A program made the translations under genes and the position numbers. A stretch of 29,328 nt of DNA from CAYUMU01 sp964445985 (lineage in GTDB: Bacteria; Planctomycetota; Planctomycetia; Pirellulales; S012-138), in the NCBI GenBank assembly GCA_964445985.1, contig CAYUMU010000083.1, forward strand, positions 1 through 29,328, in the 5' to 3' direction. The notes under the pieces are model-generated. The model searched no databases and was not told where the DNA came from. It saw nothing but the letters and a program-made list of their open reading frames with translations. Positions 15,100 to 23,933 of the stretch are shown piece by piece (within the stretch, counting starts at the first letter, position 1; every line of letters begins with the position of its first letter).

Positions 15100-17166
15100 T
15101 TGAATCAGGGCGGCAAAGCCTTCGATCATTGGAAGGATTTTGTTGGGCAGATGCCCGCTGGGCCTTGGCGAGGACAGGCCCGCGTCGCGATCATCGACTA
15201 TGCTCTAGAAGCCAACTTTGATTTCGCGGCCGCGACCGAGCAAGCGATTGAAGGAGCCGCCACCCTTGCGAAAGCGATTGAAGCCGAGGCTCAAGCGTCC
15301 TGGAACGAGGCGGCCCTGGACATCCACTTTCGCATGGGACTCATTTCGCTGGCGGATAGTCGTTACGACGCCGCCATCCAGGCATTTAACCAAATGGAGA
15401 AGAGCCTTGCTGAATCACCCAAGACAGCCACCACAATCGCGTCGGATCGAGGAACACTGATTGCGGGCCTCGAACGACTCAAGGAGGTTTCCGCGGGGAG
15501 AATCCCGCTATTGCCCGAGGAAGTTGCCCGAGAAGCAGACGCCCAAACCGCGACCGTGCTTTCCTACAGCGTCCTTAACCTGGCGATGCAGCGGTATGAG
15601 AATGCTCAGAGGATTGCGTCCCGAATCGGCGTGAAACTCGGCTCCGGTGCCCGTCGGTCGTTCGCGGCTTTTGTTGAAGCTCGGGCACACATTGGGCTGC
15701 TGACAAGCGGTCAGGCTACATCGATGGCCTCAGATAAGACAAGGGAATCGGAACGGCAAACACAGGTGCTGCGGTTACGGTCGTTGCTTCAGCAAAGTCT
15801 CCGCGACTTTCCGACCGGCTCTTGGCACGACGAAACGTTGAGGGCGTTTGCTCGATTCATCGAATATCGGGCGGAGGAGCGATTTGGCGCTCAGGCAGAA
15901 TCCAAGGACCAGAATCGATCCCCGCAATCTCAGGCTAAGGCCTTGCTGGGAGCGCGAGGCGAGGCTTTGCCCTACTGGCTGCAAATTGTTGAGCGCCATC
16001 CCAAGAGTCCCCGATCAGAAGAGGCCATGTATCGTGCTGGACTTCTGCTGTGCGAGGCGCTTCAGGTGGAGTACGACAATGCTTCAAATCGCCGAGCCGA
16101 AGAGGCCGGTGCCCTCTTCAACCGCTTGATGGACGAGTACCCAAATAGCGTCCACGCAGGCGACATCTTCGTTCATCAGATCGACATTGCGTTGGAGTGG
16201 ACCTTCGAACTGGAAAAAGCCGCGAAACTGGCTCGTCGGGGTGTTCAATGGGCCAGTTCTCAAGATGTCAAAGTCATTGCGAAAGCCGACGGGGGCTTGG
16301 ATCCGGCGGCCGACGCCCTGGCGGCTGATGTCATCAAAGCCTCCAATGCGCGTTTGCCTGCCTGGGCACAGTCAGCCAACCCCGAAGCGAATAGCTTGCT
16401 CGATGACATGTATAATCTTTACCTGAGGGCGGGAATCCTGGCCTACCTCGAGGAAGACTATGAGGAGGCCGCACGCCACTTCGAATCTGCGGGACCGGCC
16501 AGGCCGGTTGAAGGAATGCAAGCCAATTTCGACCTGCAAAAGGTGGGGCTGTTCATCCTCTCCAACTCCATCAAGCGTAAGCAAGTCGCCTGGTACCCGG
16601 AGGCCATAGCCCACGCGAAATCCGACCAACTGAAACTCGCGATCAAACTGGCAGATACCTACCTGCACGCACAGCGTCCTGAAAAGGCACAGGCAATCTA
16701 CGAGCGTCTACTTAGTTCATCCTCTCCTACCGGGCGCCCCGACAAAGCCGTTGAAAGTTATTGTAGTATGCAATTGGCCCTGGCATGTTCTAATCAGGAT
16801 CTCGACTACGACAAGTCGAAAGCCATCTACGATCGCTTTTATCAAAAAGACTATGCGGTGTTCCCCTGGGCGGCGGATGCCATCATGCGATTATCCGTGC
16901 TGGAGTTTAACACGACACAGGATCCCAGGCGATCCATTAGTCACTATCAACACATCTTAAAACTTTATCCGAATCATCCAGATGCCGAGCGTGCGCTCTA
17001 TTTCCTCGTGCTCGATGCTGTAGCGATTGGTGATGAGCGAATGGCTGAATCGGCGAGTAAACTGTTCGAGGAAAGATATCCGCGCAGCGGTTGGAGAAAT
17101 CATGTTCACGAGGTGTTGAGGAACAATGTGCCAAACACTGAAGGGCGAGAAAAGGAGCAAGATTGA
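15100..17166 (+). CDS. Large TPR-like helical-repeat protein, probably N-terminally truncated
   Basis: The open frame gives 688 residues from a weak TTG at 15100, without a well-placed ribosome binding site. It is almost entirely helical with TPR-like spacing: FRMGLISLADSRYDAAIQAF, ALPYWLQIVERHPKSPRSEE, AIYERLLSSSSPTGRPDKAV, and near the end SISHYQHILKLYPNHPDAER. Many planctomycete proteins of this kind are exported, but here no signal peptide is found, and similarity to repeats continues upstream to a stop codon at 15040. The present gene is therefore likely a truncated version. Its stop overlaps the start of the next gene (TGATG), so the two are translated together. Such repeats usually bind other proteins; no partner can be named. 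Confidence 0.75.
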   Translation: MNQGGKAFDHWKDFVGQMPAGPWRGQARVAIIDYALEANFDFAAATEQAIEGAATLAKAIEAEAQASWNEAALDIHFRMGLISLADSRYDAAIQAFNQMEKSLAESPKTATTIASDRGTLIAGLERLKEVSAGRIPLLPEEVAREADAQTATVLSYSVLNLAMQRYENAQRIASRIGVKLGSGARRSFAAFVEARAHIGLLTSGQATSMASDKTRESERQTQVLRLRSLLQQSLRDFPTGSWHDETLRAFARFIEYRAEERFGAQAESKDQNRSPQSQAKALLGARGEALPYWLQIVERHPKSPRSEEAMYRAGLLLCEALQVEYDNASNRRAEEAGALFNRLMDEYPNSVHAGDIFVHQIDIALEWTFELEKAAKLARRGVQWASSQDVKVIAKADGGLDPAADALAADVIKASNARLPAWAQSANPEANSLLDDMYNLYLRAGILAYLEEDYEEAARHFESAGPARPVEGMQANFDLQKVGLFILSNSIKRKQVAWYPEAIAHAKSDQLKLAIKLADTYLHAQRPEKAQAIYERLLSSSSPTGRPDKAVESYCSMQLALACSNQDLDYDKSKAIYDRFYQKDYAVFPWAADAIMRLSVLEFNTTQDPRRSISHYQHILKLYPNHPDAERALYFLVLDAVAIGDERMAESASKLFEERYPRSGWRNHVHEVLRNNVPNTEGREKEQD

Positions 17167-18647
17167 TGACTACTGTGTTTCAACGCTGGATTCTGCTGGC
17201 CCTTGCAACCCAAGTGATGACGTCGACCTGTGCCGATTGCACCGCCGCGGAGAGCGTCGACGAGCTCGGCGGAGCCAGAGGTCAGTACGCTTCTTTGGAT
17301 GCTGCCCCAGATCACCTGACGACCTACAAAGACGGTAAGACGCTACGGGTCACGGGCGGTTCTGCCGCTCCATTCTACACTTTTGATCAGGGCAAAGTCC
17401 GACTTACAGGCAAAGAGGGTTCCACGGCCACATTTTCAGGTAGATCTACGGGTTGGGGATGTATGTATACGGTCTACGGAGTGTATGAGGGAGGCTTTGG
17501 AGAATTTGCTCCTGAGCGCCTTATTGCTCGTTGGGAGAATCGTTTCGAGGATGCTGATGAACCCCGAATTGTGCTTATTGTTAACGAGCCTGGTCCTAGC
17601 GACGACATTGTGCTTCTGGGAGAAAACGGAGGTGAACTCCGGCTTAGCATCTTTGGGTTTCCGGGGGCCGTAGATGTGAGTTTGTCGGTAGCACCTCAGG
17701 GAAAGCTGGCCAGTTTTCCGGAATCCGTTATGGTAAGCTATGGTTCGGCAACAAGCGTCGTACTAAATGGACAAGCGGGTGGTCAAGTGACAATCACGGC
17801 AACCGCCACGATCAATAACGAAGAGGTCTCTGCGTCCATCAATGCAAGAATAGTCGGGTATCGTCCGTCAATTAATCCTGAAGACGACTTCGCTCAGCGA
17901 AGCCACCAGAAACTCGGTGTGGGTGAAACGGGCACCTTAGGGGTTGATCCTGCGCCAGGAACCGATATCGGTGAACTCACACTGACATGGACCATTGCCG
18001 CCGGCAATGGCCTATCACTTGCAAACGTCCATGAAACCAATGGCACGGCTGATTTCACGGCGGGGAATGTCGCAGGCGAGGCCACCATTGTTTTGGCTGA
18101 CTCACTCGGCAATGAATTCAGTACGACGGTACATGTAATCGAGCCAACTGCAGTGGTCCAGGAAATGTTTCGGCACGGAAAACAGTCGGGTGCGGGTATA
18201 GCTCACCAGATGAGGGCATACATGGACCTTTTTTCCTATCTGCGGCCAGCAGATGTCAGTTTTTGGAAAATCCAGGTGATTGAAGATGAATGCCCTGCCA
18301 TTGGAACAGGCAGCCAATTGAATGCAACCAACAACCCTGACGATGACCATGCTCGGTGGAACCACTGGGTTGATGTGGGCAAGGGGGATTCTTCAAAAGG
18401 CTGCTTAGTTTTGGGCCCCGGGATAGTTTCTAGTGACCCAATTAAGTATTACGATCAAGCTGGACTCTTGATAGACACTAACTACGTTGAGCCCGGAGCA
18501 TTGATGTGGAATATCCCTTGGCTTTACAAGATCGGCAATATTCAAGACAGGCAGTTCGCAACGGCAACTCAAATTTTCACATTCCTTGGCGATAGGGTCA
18601 GGGTGTTTAAGCAAGGGGTGCAAGTCGAAAAAGGCCCCCCCTGGTAG
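17166..18647 (+). CDS. Secreted protein of unknown function with Ig-like strands
   Basis: The 493-residue protein starts at ATG 17166, sharing one base with the TPR-like stop, with AAGGAG 8 bases upstream. A signal peptide covers about residues 1-28 (FQRWILLALATQVMTSTCAD). The middle has beta-strand patterns resembling bacterial Ig-like (Big/invasin-type) domains, for example FPESVMVSYGSATSVVLNG followed by GGQVTITATATI, and later TGTLGVDPAPGTDIGELTLT. The last 160 residues, starting MFRHGKQSGAGIAHQMRAYM, are a separate domain with many aromatic residues that I do not recognise. Tight coupling to the TPR-like gene suggests the two products work together in the envelope. No enzyme motif is visible. 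Confidence 0.75.
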   Translation: MTTVFQRWILLALATQVMTSTCADCTAAESVDELGGARGQYASLDAAPDHLTTYKDGKTLRVTGGSAAPFYTFDQGKVRLTGKEGSTATFSGRSTGWGCMYTVYGVYEGGFGEFAPERLIARWENRFEDADEPRIVLIVNEPGPSDDIVLLGENGGELRLSIFGFPGAVDVSLSVAPQGKLASFPESVMVSYGSATSVVLNGQAGGQVTITATATINNEEVSASINARIVGYRPSINPEDDFAQRSHQKLGVGETGTLGVDPAPGTDIGELTLTWTIAAGNGLSLANVHETNGTADFTAGNVAGEATIVLADSLGNEFSTTVHVIEPTAVVQEMFRHGKQSGAGIAHQMRAYMDLFSYLRPADVSFWKIQVIEDECPAIGTGSQLNATNNPDDDHARWNHWVDVGKGDSSKGCLVLGPGIVSSDPIKYYDQAGLLIDTNYVEPGALMWNIPWLYKIGNIQDRQFATATQIFTFLGDRVRVFKQGVQVEKGPPW

Positions 18648-18946
18648 AGTTGCTCCGGTTGTTGATCAAGGGCGACAACATCGAGACCGCGGCCGAAACT
18701 CGTTAAATCGTTGAGGTGCCAAAGCGACGTAATCGTGTATTTCGGTAGAATTGTAGCGGCTGCGCCTAGGAATTCACAACGACAAATCGCGAAGCCCCTA
18801 GAGTATGGAACCTAAGCTGTAGTCCTGCCGACCACTTAAGCGGAAACTACAGTTAGTTGCACAAAGTCAAAACCGGATGGCCCTTCCTTCGGAAGAGGTC
18901 GGCAAGAGGTCCGGCGATCCGCCCCTGTTGGGTTGGGCAACTTTTA
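18648..18946. other. Spacer within the 15-22 kb cluster
   Basis: About 300 bases with no supported gene. An inverted repeat, CTGTAGT (18817-18823) with ACTACAG (18846-18852), could form a hairpin about 95 bases upstream of the next start, and CTTCC-TTC-GGAAG lies further on. Just after the previous stop, a short open stretch (LLRLLIKGDNIETAAETR, then stop) has coding-like composition and may be a fragment of a lost gene. Confidence 0.45.
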
Positions 18947-21928
18947 ATGAGGCTCTGGAAGATGGCAACCTGTAGAGTAATGCTGCGGCTGTTTATGGTC
19001 GTGATTGGCAGTTCAAATTGTGTCGCTCGTTGCGAGGAGGCATTAAGTGACCATTCCTTGGTTTCCAGTCAGCTTGAGAAGATTGATGAATTAATTGAAG
19101 CGGGGGACGCGAATGCTGTCATCGGTGCTATTGCTGAACTGGAGGCAAGGCTTGACTTGCCAGAGAAACAGTATTTAGAACGTGCTCGTCTGGTGAAAAT
19201 GTATTTGCAGAAAATAATGTGGTCGCCCGTCGCAAAGCTGGACACCGTCAATATTGCGGCCGCGAAACTTGCTCTTCACGCATTGCGAACGGCTACTTTC
19301 AATAGTTTGGCAGATGGAGATCTCTTGGAGCAACACCTGGAAATCGTGCTTGTTCACCTGCCACGGACTAGTTTGAATCGTCACGAATTGGCCATGGCCT
19401 CATTGCAAGTATGGAATGGATTGGAAGTCGCAACGGTGAATGCAGATACGGAATTAAAGTCGTTTGTAGTGCTGGACGTGCCAGTCCCTGGACCGGAGTT
19501 CAAAGGTCGGTTTTTTTGGGGAATGAAACCGGACGCAATTAAGGATTCGGAATTTAGAGACCGCTACGTGGCATATCTGCAAAACCAAGCTCAGTACAGT
19601 GTATTGCTGGCGAAGTATCGTCATCTCACAATACTTCGCGACCGCTACATCAAGCGTCTGAAGGAGGTACTCAAGGTAGCTTATCCAGATGATGAAGCCG
19701 GTCACGCGAAGGGTCTCGCGACGATCGAAGAGCATATTTCTAATCCGGAGGTGCGGAGCGACTTACTGAGAATCGTTCGCAGGCTCGACGCGGAAGTTCC
19801 TGCAGATCGCATAAAGGTGCAAGCCGACATAAAGTGGATTCCCGCTAGAGATCCTACGACGGGGCCAATCAACACGCTGACTCTCTCCGTGCCCGCGCGT
19901 AAGGATGCGGTGATCGTACGCGGGCGATTTCGCTCTCAGTTCTTACCGGTTATTGAGGCGATCGCTAATGAGTTCCCCTCTGGCGATAAACTGCAAATTG
20001 CGTATGATGACCATTCTTCGCTCGGTTGGTTCTGCGATCCAACGGCCCCTTTCGACGTGCTGGTCCACGAAGGCAGGCTCACTGCGCACGACCAACGCTC
20101 GCTAAGCCGTAGTTTCCCACCGGATTCGCGGCAGCCTGAGGTGGTACTCGTTGGACAGCGTCGAGTGTATGTGGTTGTCCACAAAAGTAATCCGATATCC
20201 TCGCTGTCGTTGGTTGGAATGGGCAAGATCCTGGGAGCAGCAAAGGAGGGTTCTAACTGGTCAGAATTCGGTGGCGGAAGAATTCCAATTCGTTGTTATG
20301 GACCTCTCGATGGGACCTGGCCTCGTTCTTTTGTGAGGCAAAGGTGCATGAACTCTTGGCGAGACACCGAACAGCCCGGCATCCGCCAGCAGCAAATCGA
20401 AAATTATCGCGATGATATTGTCCCGTGCGCCGACGGAAAGGAAGTGATTTCGAAAGTTCGGGCAGATCGCAACGCAATGGGCTTCTTCGCCTGGGACGAA
20501 CAACTTAACGAGGAGGACTTCGCCTCAGTCAAGATCCTCTCAATCGCAGATGAGGCTGCAGGTCCGCCGGTAAGGCCGTCGATTGTTCCAGAGATCGAAC
20601 AATTTTATCCGCTGGCGGAATCCGTCACCCTGTACGCTCACCCCTCCGCGCCGCTCCAGGCCCATCTGTTTTGCGAATTCGCAGCGGGGCCAGAAGCCGC
20701 CAAGATTGCGAGACAAATGGGTTTGTGGACGCCGATCGATGTGGAACAACGACTGAGTGCCCAGCGCCTAGAAGATGCCAAGGCTGGTCTCGGCGAATCA
20801 ATCAGCGTTCTTGGCTTGGTCAGTAGCGAGAAGCTTGCTCGCGACCTGGCGCTGGAATACGTCGAAGCGAGCGAGGTTGTACAGCTAAACTTTCAAAGAT
20901 CCTCGTCGGAAGTTTCGGCTATCGAGCGTTATTTATCGGGGTCGGCGGATCTGCTGATTTTGGAACGAGAGCCACCAAGTTCATTGCTGGAGTTCTTCGA
21001 TGAGCATAAGCGGTGTGCTTTAGGTCAGACAGCTCTGGGCGTCATCGTACATCCCGAACTTCCTGCCGATTCCTTTTCTCTGGATGACCTTCAGATTATC
21101 TGCCGTCGACAGATCAAAAAATGGCCCGGAGGCTCGCCGATCACGGGATATGGACTTCCCTTCAGCGAACCCGTTATGCAAATCTATCAGCAACACTTGG
21201 CACCGCCTCCAGGTGCCGGAACGGGTTCGCTCCGACTCACGGCCCATCCCAGCACGATCCAAGTGATGGCCGCGGTGGCGCGCGATCCCGCAGGCATTGG
21301 ATTTGTGGACCTTTACGATTTGCCCCAGGATCACGCCTCGGTAAGGCTGCTTGGGATCGTTCTCGACAAGGACACAGTAGTGCAGCCGGCACCGGGATTT
21401 GTACCGGAGAACTATCCCCTCGTGAACCACTACGTGTTATACGAATCCCCGACAGCGGGAGAAGCCGCCAAGAAAATGGCGGCCTGGCTGGCCGAGCATC
21501 CCTGCGAAGAGGTGCTTAAGCAGCATCACCTGATTGCACCCTTACGACCAGAAGCCACCACTACCGGGCCACTACCAGAAGCATTGGCCGTTGCGGCATC
21601 GAACCCGAACCCCGAAAACCTTGTTGAGCAAAAGACAACCGTGCGTCGCATGTTCGAACTCTCAGAAGGCTCCGCAGCAACTTCCGGTGCTGGTTCGCAT
21701 GGTCAAGATGTATGGACTCCATCGGATGCGTCGGCAGAGGGCACCGGGAATTCATCCACAGACGCGACACGATCAAGCAATGGGGATTCAAGCGTGCTTG
21801 TGGGTTTTCAAATGCCGCCGAATGAGCTCTTGTGGGCGATTGGTGGATCGTTTGCTTTATCGGTGGTTTTCATTTTCCTGGGCAGTCGCAAGTCCAAAAT
21901 CCGCGCACTGAGAGATCGCCGTTCTTAG
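18947..21928 (+). CDS. Exported protein with two PstS-like binding domains and a C-terminal membrane anchor
   Basis: About 993 residues if started at ATG 18947; ATG 18962 or 18980 are also possible and no ribosome binding site decides. An N-terminal hydrophobic segment (LRLFMVVIGSSNCVA) is probably a signal peptide. A helical region of about 290 residues follows. Then two periplasmic-binding-protein domains of the PstS type appear: one at about 318-590 (SNPISSLSLVGMGKILGA, later CADGKEVISKVRADRNAMGF), and one at about 617-855 (HPELPADSFSLDDLQIICRR, QIKKWPGGSPITGYGLPFSE, then AGIGFVDLYDL). A low-complexity linker, a membrane helix (about 960-980) and a basic tail KSKIRALRDRR close the protein. 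No transporter genes are adjacent, so it is unlikely to feed a Pst importer; ligand sensing or capture is inference. The canonical phosphate-binding serine/threonine motifs are poorly kept. Confidence 0.8.
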   Translation: MRLWKMATCRVMLRLFMVVIGSSNCVARCEEALSDHSLVSSQLEKIDELIEAGDANAVIGAIAELEARLDLPEKQYLERARLVKMYLQKIMWSPVAKLDTVNIAAAKLALHALRTATFNSLADGDLLEQHLEIVLVHLPRTSLNRHELAMASLQVWNGLEVATVNADTELKSFVVLDVPVPGPEFKGRFFWGMKPDAIKDSEFRDRYVAYLQNQAQYSVLLAKYRHLTILRDRYIKRLKEVLKVAYPDDEAGHAKGLATIEEHISNPEVRSDLLRIVRRLDAEVPADRIKVQADIKWIPARDPTTGPINTLTLSVPARKDAVIVRGRFRSQFLPVIEAIANEFPSGDKLQIAYDDHSSLGWFCDPTAPFDVLVHEGRLTAHDQRSLSRSFPPDSRQPEVVLVGQRRVYVVVHKSNPISSLSLVGMGKILGAAKEGSNWSEFGGGRIPIRCYGPLDGTWPRSFVRQRCMNSWRDTEQPGIRQQQIENYRDDIVPCADGKEVISKVRADRNAMGFFAWDEQLNEEDFASVKILSIADEAAGPPVRPSIVPEIEQFYPLAESVTLYAHPSAPLQAHLFCEFAAGPEAAKIARQMGLWTPIDVEQRLSAQRLEDAKAGLGESISVLGLVSSEKLARDLALEYVEASEVVQLNFQRSSSEVSAIERYLSGSADLLILEREPPSSLLEFFDEHKRCALGQTALGVIVHPELPADSFSLDDLQIICRRQIKKWPGGSPITGYGLPFSEPVMQIYQQHLAPPPGAGTGSLRLTAHPSTIQVMAAVARDPAGIGFVDLYDLPQDHASVRLLGIVLDKDTVVQPAPGFVPENYPLVNHYVLYESPTAGEAAKKMAAWLAEHPCEEVLKQHHLIAPLRPEATTTGPLPEALAVAASNPNPENLVEQKTTVRRMFELSEGSAATSGAGSHGQDVWTPSDASAEGTGNSSTDATRSSNGDSSVLVGFQMPPNELLWAIGGSFALSVVFIFLGSRKSKIRALRDRRS

Positions 21929-22053
21929 GCACTTGGCCTGTTGTTGCCGCGGACTGTCACTTGATGCACCATATAGTAAACCGGCGAATGGTGGCCCGGG
22001 GTACACTTGCGGCGGATTCTGAAAAAAGAGGCCATCAACAGCGCGTTGAGAGA

Positions 22054-22731
22054 TTACTTCCAGCCAAACAAGCGTTCGGCGATTGAGCGTTCTTTTTGCG
22101 GCAGGTCGCTGCCGCGGGCCACTTCGGCCCAAACCTTGGCGTCGCGCGCGTAGTATTTGCCCGTGGCGATTTCGAGGGAATCGATGGTGGAATCGACGAT
22201 GGCCGGGTTGGGGTCGTCGAGGGCGATGGCCAGGGCGGTTACGGCCTCGGGGGTTTTGAGGTTGCCTAGCCCTCGGATGGCGGCCATGCGCACGGCCAGG
22301 TCTTTTTCGCTTTCGACCACGCGGGCCAAAGCGCGGGTGTTATCGGTCCCGCCCTGGGCCGAGAGGCCCTTCACGGCCACGAGGCGAACGTATTCGTCTT
22401 CGTCGCTGATCGCTGCCTGCAGCACCTTGGCCCCGGTGGGCGAAGGCAGCACTTCCAGGGCTTGCACGATGTGGGTGCGGAGGATGGGGTCTTTGGTTTC
22501 GCGAATTTCGGTGGCCAGTTGTTGGGCGAGCTTCTCTTTTTCTTCGGCCGGTTTGCGGCGGCCCGACGCAGCCAGTTTCTGGTAGCGTTCGATCTTTTCG
22601 TGGGGCAGCTCAAAGTCGGCCACGTCTTGCTTCTCCCAGAACAAAACGCCGGGCGGCACGCCAGCCGATCGACAACCGGCGGCTGCGAGTAGCAGGCCCA
22701 ACATCAGGTGGTGGAGAATAGTACGTGGCAT
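22054..22731 (-). CDS. HEAT-repeat lipoprotein
   Basis: The 225-residue protein starts at ATG 22731. It has a lipoprotein signal (LMLGLLLAAAGC, with the lipid-bearing Cys20), so it should be anchored in a membrane facing the periplasm. After a charged linker (EKIERYQKLAASGRRKPAEE), the rest consists of HEAT/PBS-lyase-like repeats: IVQALEVLPSPTGAKVLQAA, ISDEDEYVRLVAVKGLSAQG, LAVRMAAIRGLGNLKTPEAV, LDDPNPAIVDSTIDSLEIAT. Such repeats make an elongated protein-binding surface; no enzyme function is seen. It converges on the PstS-like gene and diverges from the helical protein at 23204. Confidence 0.85.
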   Translation of the reverse strand: MPRTILHHLMLGLLLAAAGCRSAGVPPGVLFWEKQDVADFELPHEKIERYQKLAASGRRKPAEEKEKLAQQLATEIRETKDPILRTHIVQALEVLPSPTGAKVLQAAISDEDEYVRLVAVKGLSAQGGTDNTRALARVVESEKDLAVRMAAIRGLGNLKTPEAVTALAIALDDPNPAIVDSTIDSLEIATGKYYARDAKVWAEVARGSDLPQKERSIAERLFGWK

Positions 22732-23203
22732 ACGCTCGAGTAGGTCTCGTACAAAGGCGAATAAGAACGGAGCGATTCGACTGAGGACCGGGAAAGGCGG
22801 CGGAGAGTAGCAAAGGACTTGGATCGGAACCAGACGGCTTTTGGCCGCGCGAACCAACTTTTGTTCAATTCTCCAGTGGCGCCAGATCGATGCCCGCCAT
22901 TGAGGTGTGCTAGCGGCGAAGTCGCCGCCAGGGGGAAGTCGCCCCCCGCACATTCCAAGCTTGGGCAGTCTCAGCCGAATACCCTATCGGGACACGGGGC
23001 GCGCGAACTTCAGGAAGGATTGGCAAAGCTTGACGATTCTTCCTTCTTGGGGAGCAGCCAACGGTTGTGCTATCATGCAATCGGTGCGCGGAAGCTTGCC
23101 GGATCGGCGAGCCCGCCCATCCACGTCGATCGTTCTGAGATACCGGCCGGACACGGCGAGCCACGTTCCGACGCCCCCCCTAACTTTGCCTGGGAGTTTT
23201 CGT
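22732..23203. other. Divergent intergenic region with paired hairpins
   Basis: About 470 bases between divergent genes. Two adjacent hairpins share the motif GAAGTCGCC: GCGGCGA-AG-TCGCCGC (22913-22928) and GGGGG-AAGTCG-CCCCC (22931-22946). They look like neighbouring copies of one small palindromic element. A promoter-like pair lies at 23047-23076. Open frames crossing the region are not supported by start signals. Confidence 0.5.
23047..23076 (+). promoter_or_regulatory. Possible promoter for the helical-protein/SPFH pair
   Basis: TTGGGG (23047-23052) and TATCAT (23071-23076) are separated by 18 bases, about 130 bases before the start at 23204. Both boxes match the sigma-70 consensus only in part. 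Confidence 0.3.
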
Positions 23204-23719
23204 ATGCCCGACCCGATAGAACATCTCGAAAACCGTCCCTGGCTGGAGCGGATCCTCGGCCATATTCCCGGCTTCTCTGGCTACCTGCAGCGCGAGCGCC
23301 GCCGCGAGGCCGACGCCCTGCAACGCAACTTTCTGGCAGACCGCTTGCAGCGTTCGAAGCGGGCCATCGACACGGTGACTCGGGAACTGACAGCCCGGGG
23401 GATGATCGACCTGCTGGGCGATTTCGACCGGCTCCGGGGCCAACTCGATAAACTCATGGCGCAAATCCGCGGGGCCATGCACGGTTACAGCGGGTTTTTT
23501 GACCTGGTGCAGATCGATGAGAAGGCGCTCGACCGCGTGTACGAGCACGACGCCGACATGCTCGACCGCGTGGAAGAGCTGGCCGAAATGATCGAAGACC
23601 TGCCGCGGGAACGCGACCCGGCGGAGATTGCCGGCCGCGTGCAAAAGTGCCGCGAGCAGGCCGACGAGGTCGAACGGGTGTTTGCCATGAGGGCAGAAAT
23701 CCTCCAAGGCCTAGACTAA
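23204..23719 (+). CDS. Small all-helical cytoplasmic protein next to an SPFH gene
   Basis: The 171-residue protein starts at ATG 23204, with GGGAG 7 bases upstream. It has no signal peptide or membrane helix and is predicted helical throughout, with coiled-coil character (LQRERRREADALQRNFLADR, ELAEMIEDLPRERDPAEIAG, VQKCREQADEVERVFAMRAE). I do not recognise a family. The next gene downstream in the same direction is an SPFH-domain protein 214 bases away, so a shared membrane-associated role is possible, but nothing in the sequence itself proves it. Confidence 0.8.
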   Translation: MPDPIEHLENRPWLERILGHIPGFSGYLQRERRREADALQRNFLADRLQRSKRAIDTVTRELTARGMIDLLGDFDRLRGQLDKLMAQIRGAMHGYSGFFDLVQIDEKALDRVYEHDADMLDRVEELAEMIEDLPRERDPAEIAGRVQKCREQADEVERVFAMRAEILQGLD

Positions 23720-23758
23720 CGTCAGCCCCAGTCACCAGCTACCAACCGAATGAGAAAA

Positions 23759-23793
23759 GTGCGGAGTGCGGAATTCGGAGTGCGGAGTTGAAG
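23759..23793. repeat. Short GCGGAGT-type direct repeats
   Basis: Copies of TGCGGAG and the related TTCGGAG occur four times in a row, ending in GGAGTTGAAG. The array is closely related to the one at 48-90, which ends in the same GGAGTTGAAG. A second run built on AGCAACCAGC lies at about 23888-23910. Both lie in the spacer between the helical protein and the SPFH gene. Confidence 0.65.
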
Positions 23794-23933
23794 ACGGGAA
23801 TCGTTTGTTGGTGCTGGGCCGCTTTGGATTGCAAATTGAGCATGGGAGTAAGACTGCCAACGACCCGACACGAACTACCAACCCCCAGCAACCAGCCACT
23901 AGCAACCAGCCCCCCCCAACCAGGATCTACGCC

